Assembly: GCA_015680685.1 (NCBI GenBank)
Contig: MNCI01027046.1
Location: forward strand, 1,742,297-1,795,370
Direction: 5' to 3'
DNA length: 53,074 bases
DNA from: Gnetum montanum
Lineage: Eukaryota; Streptophyta; Gnetopsida; Gnetales; Gnetaceae
In this document: positions 45,380 through 53,074 of the stretch, piece by piece
Layout of the letters: the number at the start of each line of letters is the position of its first letter
How positions within the stretch are numbered: the first letter of the stretch is position 1
Notes under the pieces: model-generated
What the model saw: the letters and a program-made list of their open reading frames with translations, nothing else
Databases searched by the model: none
Told to the model about the DNA's origin: nothing
Translations under genes and position numbers: made by a program

Positions 45380-46875
45380 GTAAGTTGATGCTTCTGTTCC
45401 TGAAAGATTTTAAGACTGCGATAATATTTATATATCGAAAGTGTCCTAGTTTTTTTAATTTGGCTATCTGTGCGTATAGAATGTATCAGGAATTAAGTCA
45501 TTCGAAGCTTTCCAAAACTTGCAGCATAGTCTAATGAGATTGTATGAATCAAAAGTGTCCATCACTAATGTATAGAGGAATTGTTATTGGCCTTGCCGTT
45601 AATTTGTTTCCTATCACTTTGTCTTTGAAATAAGGTTGAAACTGTTTGTTTTAATTCTTTGAATACTATGATGATTTCATTGACTTGCAAAAAATATTAA
45701 AATTGGCAAACGGCATCTGTTATTAAGTTCAAGTATCTGTGCCTGTAGTAGCTAACTAATGATATCGGGCTGCAAGAGGTCTCTTGAAAATTTTGCTTCA
45801 TGCAATATTTTGCATAAGTGAGATAAAAGTAATCTTAATTTCAGGTTTCCAGTTATGTTTCAACAGTTTCGTAAGATTTCTGGCATTTTGATTTTGTGGG
45901 ATCTTGTCTTCTTGTAGCAATCCTGTAAAAATAGTGATCGCCCACAGGCTCAATGCTCCTCATCCTGCAAAGCTGGGCTCAGTAAATGCACAAAAGCCTA
46001 ACCTCTTTTAGAGTGACTCAAAGGATACCATAGGAAGGTGTTTAATAATATATACTTTATTGGAATATTAGTAAAATTTGCAAATTTACAGCTTGTCTGT
46101 GTAAATTGTTTATGATGTTTTGAAGTTCGAACAAGTTATCTTGGTTAATGAATGACAAGAAACAAATATAGTAGCAGTTGCGTACAATTATAACTGATCT
46201 GACGTATGAATCTCATAATTGAAAATCTGAGCATCATATGTGTACAGCATCATATGTGAAAAACAGATCTAAATCGAAGACACTGGATGTGCCTAAAGTT
46301 GCAAGGAGAGGAAGAAAGCTATAACAAAACAACATATCGTGCATTTGGCTGTGAAAATTTCAAAATTGCTTTCGGAGAAATAGGTGATTTTGTAGGATAC
46401 GGAGAAGATAAACAAGAATCATCATTGATAATCAATTCTGGCTGTTGCAATTTTGCAGGTTGCAGCTCATAAGAAAATTCAGCTGCTTAAAGTTTTCTTT
46501 GATCAAATTATTTGAAATTCTATGTTGATTTGATCAAACACATTAATTGTCAGATAACCATAAAGTTATTTTCTGTTAATGCTAATTATCATATTTGTTG
46601 GGACAAGGCTAGGATGATGATGATAAAGAATGCTAATTGTCATATTTGTGATCTGCACTGACAATACATGCTCTTTAATGGTTTTGCTGTTTTATGTTTT
46701 GATCTCTTACTATCTGATTACTTTTTATTAGCATAGAAAAATGGCAGATATTCTTTGATAGTATAGATGACATTCAGATTAATTTTATTAGCGGACTTGC
46801 CAAAGACTGCTTGAAATATCTATTTGCAAATACTTTTCAAATAGCATATGCTTATTAGTTATCATTTGCATGCAG
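45380..46875 (+). other. Putative leader intron of rpl6
   Basis: It begins GTAAGT and ends TGCAG, is T-rich and has no coding signal. A second acceptor-like TTTTGCAG at ~46459 and CTTAG at 46936 offer alternatives, so exon number is uncertain. It holds a direct repeat of AATGCTAATT(A/G)TCATATTTG near 46578 and 46630. The 61-codon open piece at 46287-46472 looks like chance. Confidence 0.4.
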
Positions 46876-46939
46876 AATTGGACTCCTAGAGAACTTGCTG
46901 AAGTTTTGAGCAACTTAATTACTAACCACTGCTTAGGAT

Positions 46940-47248
46940 ATGGAAGCAAAATTTTTTCGTTTCCTGAAACTTGTTGGAGTTGGTTACAAGGCTCGTGCTG
47001 AGGAGCAAGGTCGTACCTTGTTTCTCAAATTAGGATTCAGTCATGAGGTTGAAGTAAGGGCACCAGATGCTGTTCGTGTTTTCTGCTTCAAACCCAACAT
47101 TATTTGTTGTGCAGGTTTAGACAAATATCGGGTACATCAGTATGCTGCTACTATTAGATCTTGTAAGCCTCCTGAAGTTTATAAAGGAAAAGGTATTTCA
47201 TATCTTAATGAGGTTGTAAAACTAAAGCAGGGGAAGAAGACAAAGTGA
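46940..47248 (+). CDS. rpl6: Mitochondrial ribosomal protein L6 (uL6m), nuclear-encoded
   Basis: This is an intact 102-codon frame starting MEAKFFRFLKLVGVGYKARA and ending in a Lys-rich tail (KLKQGKKTK, stop TGA 47246-47248). The sequence is uL6-like: the GVGYKA loop near residue 15, LGFSHEVEV near 32-40, a central CCAGLDK segment, and the L6 signature PEVYKGKGISY near residues 79-89. Length and both ends match the ~102-residue mitochondrial L6 of flowering plants such as Arabidopsis At2g18400. It would join the large mitoribosomal subunit near the GTPase-factor site. No cleavable N-terminal presequence is present, as I recall for its relatives; targeting is presumably internal. The CDS has no intron. 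Lack of decay next to heavily mutated repeats argues for a live gene, not a retrocopy. Confidence 0.93.
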   Translation: MEAKFFRFLKLVGVGYKARAEEQGRTLFLKLGFSHEVEVRAPDAVRVFCFKPNIICCAGLDKYRVHQYAATIRSCKPPEVYKGKGISYLNEVVKLKQGKKTK

Positions 47249-47590
47249 TGTATTTCAGCTTATGTAATGTGTAGGTTTATTCTCAATGCCTGATAACAAG
47301 TTCTTAAGATGTTATGACATTAGAACCGTTTTCTTTAAAAATGTGTTACTGATTGCGAAAATGCCTTGTATGGTTTGTCACCAGAGTTTACATTTGGAAC
47401 TACAAACCTTGGATTGATTTCAAGGTCAACTTTTATGAATTTTCAAATAATGGGAGAAATCTGCTGTCTGCCTCTCTGTTAGAACACTGAAGAATTCAAG
47501 GGTGGACAAAAGATCAGGATATGTATGGTTTTATTTTCACTTTGTTTAAGCATTCAAATCATAGGAAGCTAATAAACTCGCGAGCCGGTT
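47249..47590 (+). other. Probable 3' UTR of rpl6
   Basis: This AT-rich sequence follows the stop codon. TATGTAATGTGTAG near 47259 resembles a plant far-upstream polyadenylation element, and AATAAA occurs at ~47571. The exact cleavage site cannot be read from sequence. Confidence 0.35.
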
Positions 47591-47770
47591 AAAACCAAAG
47601 AAGCAGAGCAAGTTGACACGAAATTGTCATACTAAAAAAAATTCGACAAGTGCTTTTGTTTCTCAAGTCGTTTGAATTACTTGTGTGAAGCACATTGAAT
47701 ACCTCGTGGATTATTTTAAACATAAAGTTTCAAAGCAAAAAACCATGTGAAGATTTTTTTTGTGTGGTTA

Positions 47771-47860
47771 AATTGAAAGTGATCCATTTTTGAAATCTAA
47801 TCTTTTCTTTTTTAAAATTGAAAATCATCCATTTTTGAAATCTAATCTTTTCTTAAATTG
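47771..47860. repeat. 45-bp tandem duplication
   Basis: Two units of period 45: AATTGAAAGTGATCC at 47771 and AATTGAAAATCATCC at 47816, both followed by ATTTTTGAAATCTAATC. Copies differ at only a few positions. Confidence 0.88.
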
Positions 47861-48651
47861 GAGAATGAGTGTCTCTAAGCAAGAACTAGTAAACATATGG
47901 ACTGCTATAGGTATGGTGCAAAACATTGTAAGACATTTATAACTTCCTAATTCTTTTAGGATGTTTTCAAAACTTCTAAACACGAGGAAGATTTTTAGAA
48001 ACTTTGTGGGAAGGTTCTTGAAATCATGCTCAGTCATTACCAAATAAGTTCTTTGAGTCATATAACTCTTTTTGGATTGAAGTTGATTCATTTTGAGTAT
48101 TTTTGTTACAAAGCATATGTAGTAGTAATGGCTTCTCTTTAGATTCATGAATAAGGAGGGTAACTAAGATATGGAATGCTATAGACAGTCATATAAAGTG
48201 GTGGTTTAGTGATAATTAGAAATAGATTCACTTGCAATTATTTTGGTTGAGAGGTGAACTCGGTGCGACACTACTAGGTGAGAGGGTGGTGTATTTTGTT
48301 GTTACCCTTAATGAAATGAAAAAAATGGAAAAATATATTTTGCACACTACAAGGTTAGACACCACTAAATTGGAAAAAAAAAAAGAAACCAAAGCCATAC
48401 ATCTTAGGCATAGGCAGACTCTAAGATGAAAAATAAAACAAAGAAAGAAAGCCATTGTTGCAATGTGTTCTTGGAAATCTAGCCCACCCACCTCAAGAGA
48501 GTGGTGACAAGGTGGCTGGCCCAAATAACAAATTTGGGAAATGGATAGAGAAAGAGAGGATGGGTGAGTGATTTTGTCTTTATGAATCTTGTTTCCTTGT
48601 CCAAGTTTGATTAACATAATCTTCTTTAAGATTGTCTCAGGCCAATTCATG

Positions 48652-48685
48652 GAGATATATATATATATATTTATATATATTTAAG
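48652..48685. repeat. (TA)n microsatellite
   Basis: A run of alternating AT with short interruptions, GATATATATATATATATTTATATATATTT. Confidence 0.9.
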
Positions 48686-49459
48686 CTAAGCTAGTATTTG
48701 TTAACAAGGAGCAAACTAATGATAGACATAAAAATTTAGTGAGAATTAAAAACATATGTTGACAAGTAAGTTATAACTAATAATAAAGATTCTCGATATA
48801 ATTTTCATGGTGATAGATAATAAGTGTCATTTTCTAACATATCTTCATTTCCTACAATAGTTGGTGTTTTATCAAATCTTTATTTACTTATTTATTTGAG
48901 GCAAAGTTGGGTTATTTATATAACAAGAGGGGTAAATTAGCAATTACAATAGTAGTATGATCACAGAGGGTAGAAGTTCCTCCAACAAAACAAATGAACA
49001 CATAGACCAATAAAAAAGCCCTAGGCATTTTTATAGGGCATTGAAACAAAAATCAAAAACAGTCATGTGCAACATCATAAAGTTTATTTAAAACAGAGGG
49101 TATGCATATTCAAATGAGTAAAAGAATGCACAATTTACACGCATCACATTAATTCATCTCGCAAGTAATCATGAGTATCAAATGTTGTTATCATGCATTC
49201 ATGGATGTTTTCCCACAAGTAACAGTTGGCTTTGAGATGCATTGATAGGGAGATTTTAGGCACTTTGCACAAAAAGTATGAGGATTTTGCTCAAGCCTAG
49301 GCAACCCCTACCTTTGGTTATTTTAAGTTTAAGCATGAATGCTAGAAGTGATGTACATATTGTTAGGACTAAGACCATACTCACGAATACTTAATTTTCC
49401 TCTTGATTTTTCAAAGCATCAATCATAAGGTTGTACACCTAAGTAAGCTTTTAAATTAG

Positions 49460-50466
49460 TGATGAGACGTGATTCGCATGAGCTGCAATATCGCGTACGC
49501 TATATCGTGGCCTTCGCGATATCGCGTACGCTATATCGTGTCGTCCCCTGTGATATCGTGTACGCAATATCGTGGTCCGCTGCCAAATCTATAAATAAGA
49601 GGCGACACTCCCCTTATTCATCATCGTAGGCTAGAAGTAGGGAAACTCTGGCAGATTAATCACTCTAAAGATAGAATATTTTCCATGTGCCCGCAGTAGG
49701 AGTCCCTAAGTGAACGGATCTTTATTCGAGCAACATTGTACCTGAACGCAAGTGTTGTACGGTAATAAAGACGAGCTTTGTGGATAAACCTTGCAGTGCA
49801 TGGAATAGGATTTATTACTTGTTATTTCTTATATGTTATTTCCTACCTGTTATTTATTACCTTGCAGTAGCGCGGCATGAGTACGACTTGATTACGAGCA
49901 TTTACGGATGTGTACAGCTAATCAAGGAATCGGCTGCTCATCGCGATTAGATTCTCTCACCCTCAACTCCTAGAATGCGAAATGAGTACGACTTGATTAC
50001 GAGCATCTAAGGATGTGTATGGTTAGTCAAGGAATAGATGCTCATTACGCTTAGGCTATTTAAGTGCCTCAGTACGACCACTTCGAGCACGTGTGTTACG
50101 CGTGGTGATCCCAATAATGATTAGCGTTTGGTAGCCATGGTTGCATAGTTCAGGGTGTGTACGGTAAGTGGGAACGGATGCTGACGCTAGTTAATTTAGA
50201 ATTAGTCATTATTTAAAGTTAGTTAGTTTCTCAACCCTTTACCTCAATAGCATAGGAGAAAAACATTAAAAGATATAAAAATCATATACCTCGGACTTAC
50301 TTAACCATACACTGTGACAACTACAAGTAAGTCTGGGAAGACAACAAATGATTAACCCCAAGTGTTCCATGGGGCATGTAGGCATTTAGTCTGCGGAGTT
50401 TGACCAGATCGCATGTGCTACGCTCGTTTCGTATGGTTGAGTGTAGGGGTACCTCGCCACTCATCA
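49460..50466 (+). mobile_element. Element R: 5' LTR
   Basis: This 1007-bp LTR has TGATGAG...CTCATCA ends. U3 has a GATATCG palindrome array at 49485-49575. The TATA box TATAAATA is at 49590-49597. AATAAAGA at 49764-49771 pairs with TCTTTATT at 49719-49726. A tandem duplication of ~70 bp, period 105, lies at 49877-49946 and 49982-50051. Confidence 0.93.
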
Positions 50467-50467
50467 T

Positions 50468-50485
50468 TGGCGTCGTTGCCAGGGA
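50468..50485 (+). promoter_or_regulatory. Element R primer-binding site
   Basis: TGGCGTCGTTGCCAGGGA follows the LTR by one base. It differs by two transitions from the plant tRNA-Asp complement TGGCGCCGTTGCCGGGGA and is the least decayed PBS in the window. Confidence 0.9.
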
Positions 50486-50607
50486 CTAAGTGTTTGTGCA
50501 CCGAATAGAACATAAAGGATATCACTCACATTGTTGGGAGCCTGAACGAACCTTCGGGTTAATTAACAGAAAAATTTTATAACAGTGAAATTAGCACACT
50601 GATAACA

Positions 50608-52712
50608 ATGTCTTCTTCTCATAAGAGCAATTCACCACCTAAGGACCATACATGAGACAGTCGGCAACATAAAATGCATAGCCGAAATCAGCCAAGTCCT
50701 AAATAATATAAGATAGTTTATACTCATCCCGATAAGTATATTCCAAACTTTACTTTTATCCTCCATCAAGACGAATAGCTGCGATGGAGAGATTTGCAAG
50801 GTAACATTGTGTTACCCCCAGATCATGCTGTTTCAAACATGCCTCTCCGTGCCTTGGCACAGATTGGCATGACTGAGTTATATGCTAAATACGTTGTGGG
50901 AGACTTTGATAAGAGGGATTATCATCCCACAGAAGCACAACGTATGAGGGACACTAGGCAGGAGAGTCAATATACACTGCTGAAGGGCAAAGGTTTGCAC
51001 TTCCTTAGTAAAATAGGAGACGAGGAACCCCCTATAACGGGTTCTTTAGCAAACGATGTTCCCCCTCCTAATGATGATGAGGAGGTTAGGTATCAGAACC
51101 TACAATCAACGATACATAACCATGGTTCTGATGCCCGTAAACACCAACTGTTCACAGAGGGAACAACCACTCATGCTAAGGACGGGCACTTAGATTGTCA
51201 CCATGATTGGGGCCGTAGCAGCCGAAGAGAAGGCAAGAAACATCGTCATGGCAATGGTTCCCCTTCTTCTTCCCCTTCTTCACATCACTCACCCTCTCCT
51301 TCCACATCTGGGCGCAGCCATCATGAACACAACGGAGAGGATAAAGGTAAGAAAAATGAGAGACCTCGACGGGAAAGTCAAGAAAGAAGACAAGGGCAAG
51401 GACGCAAGGAGAGTAGGGAACAACACAAACATCACAGGCGTCATGAAAGAGATGATCATGACGAGCCCCTACTCGCAACCCGAAGTATGCTTGACATAAC
51501 AAAGGCAGTTAGGATTCCCACAAGGCATTTAAAAGATAGTCGGATCAAATGATTAGACATGAACAATATCCCACGATTTGAAGGGGGATACAATGTTGAT
51601 CTACAAAATCATTTACAGGCATTCCACGATGCATGTGCCTTGCAGAATTTAGACAGTNTCATGGGTATGCTTAGCAGGATCAACTTCACCATATCGTGGA
51701 TGGGCTAAGGCATGAAACGAGAAGAACCCTTGGGACTTACGCCCAAGGGAGACTCACAACTTAGAGCCCATGAAGTACATAGCTTGTTGGAACAAGTAGC
51801 AAAAGAAGAAGGTGAGCTATGAAAAAGGGAAAGTGCGAAAGAATACAACCACGATCCCTCCCTTCAAAAGAAGGGAGTGAAATTTTGTGATGAAGAGGAT
51901 GAGTCACCAATCGAAGAGTTGGTGAATAGAAAGACTTTGCCACTTTAAAAGCTCACAATAGAAATAGCGACTAAGGTAGATGACGTATGGAGTTTCTTAG
52001 ACTCTAAAATTGAAACTGTCTTAAAATTGTAGAAGAGTCTAAGGTAGAACAAAGTAGTGACAAAGGTAAGACAAAGTGGAGAGATTTAGGCCCTGCACAT
52101 AACAAGGGTAAGGGGAAAATCACTAACTCCGATGGGGTTGTGGAATCAGACATAGATGATGACGGTGGATGTGAGATCTGCCACTATGACCATCCTAAGG
52201 GATGTTGTCCAATTATTTCACATCTACAGGAGTCTGGGGTGTATGCACTTAATCCAAGACTTAACCAATGACAAACACCTCAAAGGTTACCTTATCTATA
52301 AGGTAACCCAAGGCAGTTCCACCAACCACTAACGTATTATCCAAGTGGAACTCCACCACAACCCATCGGACAACATCAGCAGTTGCAATACCCACAGTCA
52401 TGGGGGATGCCATCGCTGAAACATCAGTACCCTTACTAGCAGCCTGACCCTTATGGATATTATGTGCAGCAGCCGATTTCCCTAAGTGACTCTATGAGTC
52501 ACTCAACTCCCCACCGTCACTACCAAGTTCGGGCGTACTTCAAAAGGACTCCTTCTCCTCTGGGAAACACTCGATACCCACATCATCCTCCAAATCCATC
52601 TGCACCTCTTCCACCAGTAGTAGTTCCCATAACACCTCTTGCTCCAATAATGCAAGGGGAACTTCCTCCTCAACCGCAGCAATGTCACGCTGCGAGAGCT
52701 ATAAATATTTAA
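50608..52712 (+). pseudogene. Element R: gag
   Basis: The ATG at 50608 begins MSSSHKSNSPPKDHT. Three in-frame stops follow at 50653 (TGA), 50704 (TAA) and 50776 (TAG), each a C-to-T change relative to E1. The frame is then open from 50794 to 51552 and includes GNIVLPPDHA, a Ser/His/Arg/Asp/Lys-rich basic region (~51190-51460) and EPLLATRSMLDIT. MNNIPRFEGGYN and HLQAFHDACALQNL follow to ~51650. Most of the capsid-like domain is missing at the single N (51658). The zinc-knuckle-like CEICHYDHPKGCC is at 52170-52208 and the Pro/Gln/Tyr-rich tail is at 52464-52712. Confidence 0.85.
51658..51658. other. Assembly gap (single N) hiding part of gag
   Basis: Sequence to the left ends in the HDACALQNLD block; to the right it starts at the HGYAQQDQL block. 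In A and C these blocks are separated by about 290-310 bp encoding the core of the capsid-like domain. One N therefore stands for an unsized gap, or the assembly collapsed here. Confidence 0.8.
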
Positions 52713-52794
52713 CCCGCTGCTGGTTCTGACAACTATAAAAAGAGAAGACCTTTCTTCAGAACCAAAAGCCTAGACAAACTCTTGCAATAACAAA

Positions 52795-53074
52795 CGGTTG
52801 GGCCCATGTACACTCCTCCACCATCTAACACTTCGGAGCACCCTTCAATCCAACAAAGCTTAACGCATACAGTTATGTTAACGCATACCGTAACTGACTG
52901 GATCAAGGTAGGCCACCTTCTTAGGAAACTAACTAACCCTAGGAGTCCCTTAATCTATTTACAAATCGTCGGAAATAAACCACATAGGGCTCTTCTTGAC
53001 TCAGGTTTCGGAGTTAACTTAATTTCACAAGAGATGTATCACGCCTGGAACCTGCCCCAACTTAAGAAGAGCAA
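52795..53074 (+). pseudogene. Element R: retropepsin start
   Basis: VTDWIKVGHL (~52890), SPLIYLQIVGNK and LLDSGFGVNLISQEMY (~52990-53040) form the N-terminal half of a Ty3/gypsy protease; the catalytic DSG triad is present. It aligns with the better-preserved A copy at 13263-13604. A frame change separates it from gag, and the window ends before the second conserved block. Confidence 0.8.

Larger units (their letters stand above)
47591..49459. other. Intergenic stretch, no gene recognised
   Basis: It contains a 45-bp tandem repeat (47771-47860), an AT microsatellite (48652-48685) and otherwise unassigned AT-rich sequence. Open pieces at 47825-48148 and 48228-48650 (minus strand) have no recognisable domain, and the latter overlaps low-complexity sequence; I do not call them as genes. 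The sequence immediately before 49460 would be the target site of R. Confidence 0.5.
49460..53074 (+). mobile_element. Element R: Athila/Tat-like retrotransposon, cut by window end
   Basis: The plus-strand order is LTR, PBS, leader, gag and start of protease, ending at the window edge. It is the same subfamily as E1 and the least decayed element here: its gag holds the longest open frame in the window (252 codons) and its CpG-rich U3 is largely intact. Whether it carries pol and the extra ORF is not visible. Confidence 0.88.

Noticed and set aside
46287-46472. 61-codon ORF upstream of rpl6 as an extra exon
   Set aside because: It is not in a supported splice frame with rpl6, has no family likeness and lies within the probable leader intron.
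48228-48650. 140-codon minus-strand ORF as a gene
   Set aside because: Low-complexity, no recognisable domain, opposite-strand shadow ORF in the same interval, and no conserved start context.
49485-49575. CRISPR-like repeat array
   Set aside because: Units are degenerate palindromes with no uniform spacers, lie in LTR U3 just upstream of a TATA box, and the DNA is plant nuclear.
50794-51552. Longest open frame (252 codons) as an independent host gene
   Set aside because: It is in frame with the retroelement gag starting at 50608 and matches gag of A, B and E1 block by block.

Overview
The window looks like nuclear DNA of a seed plant with a large, repeat-swollen genome. A gymnosperm or conifer is my best guess, but that is inference from gene-poor sequence, old stacked retrotransposons and strong C-to-T decay, not from a diagnostic marker. 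Only one intact gene was recognised: a nuclear copy of mitochondrial ribosomal protein L6 (46940-47248, + strand). It sits in a unique-looking island of about 5.4 kb (roughly 44.1-49.4 kb). Almost everything else is decayed LTR retrotransposon of one Ty3/gypsy lineage, best described as Athila/Tat-like. The lineage is marked by LTRs of the form TGATGAG...CTCATCA or TGATAAAA...CTCATCA, a primer site matching the 3' end of plant tRNA-Asp, gag-PR-RT-RNaseH-INT order, no chromodomain seen, and a long extra ORF between integrase and the 3' LTR.

Layout. 1-3551: a minus-strand nest. The LTR of element E0 (1-82) sits in the gag of E1 (83-1462), which sits in the gag of E2 (1463-3551). 3552-5505: a dispersed repeat, a 29-bp minisatellite and the minus-strand gag of another Ty3-type element, F. 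5506-about 35112: plus-strand element B, inserted in F and carrying two insertions of its own. The first is A (9735-16911, minus strand, target duplication GCATG). The second is C (23587-32855, plus strand, target duplication CTAGA/CCAAA). About 35113-44029: element D (plus strand), which has lost its 5' LTR, gag and protease and is fused to the truncated 3' LTR of B. 44030-45190: tRNA-like SINE pieces and a second copy of the dispersed repeat. 45190-47590: the rpl6 transcription unit. 47590-49459: sequence without a recognised gene. 49460-53074: element R (plus strand), cut by the window end.

How the parts work together. B and D carry the polymerase functions. A and C are complete LTR-to-LTR insertions that lack RT, RNase H and integrase entirely. 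A keeps gag and protease; C keeps gag and the extra ORF. Both keep PBS, PPT and shared non-coding motifs, so they look like non-autonomous partners mobilised in trans. LTR-LTR divergence, counted roughly by eye, is about 8% for A, 17-18% for C and 20% for B, which agrees with the nesting order. No element has an intact reading frame.

The most interesting signals lie outside the coding remnants: a poly(A)-signal hairpin kept with different inner helices across LTR subfamilies, internal copies of the polypurine tract, a short motif repeated in the long post-pol spacer, and a GATATCG palindrome array upstream of the LTR TATA box. Two single N bases mark assembly joins. One is an unmerged 45-bp overlap; the other hides about 0.3 kb of gag.
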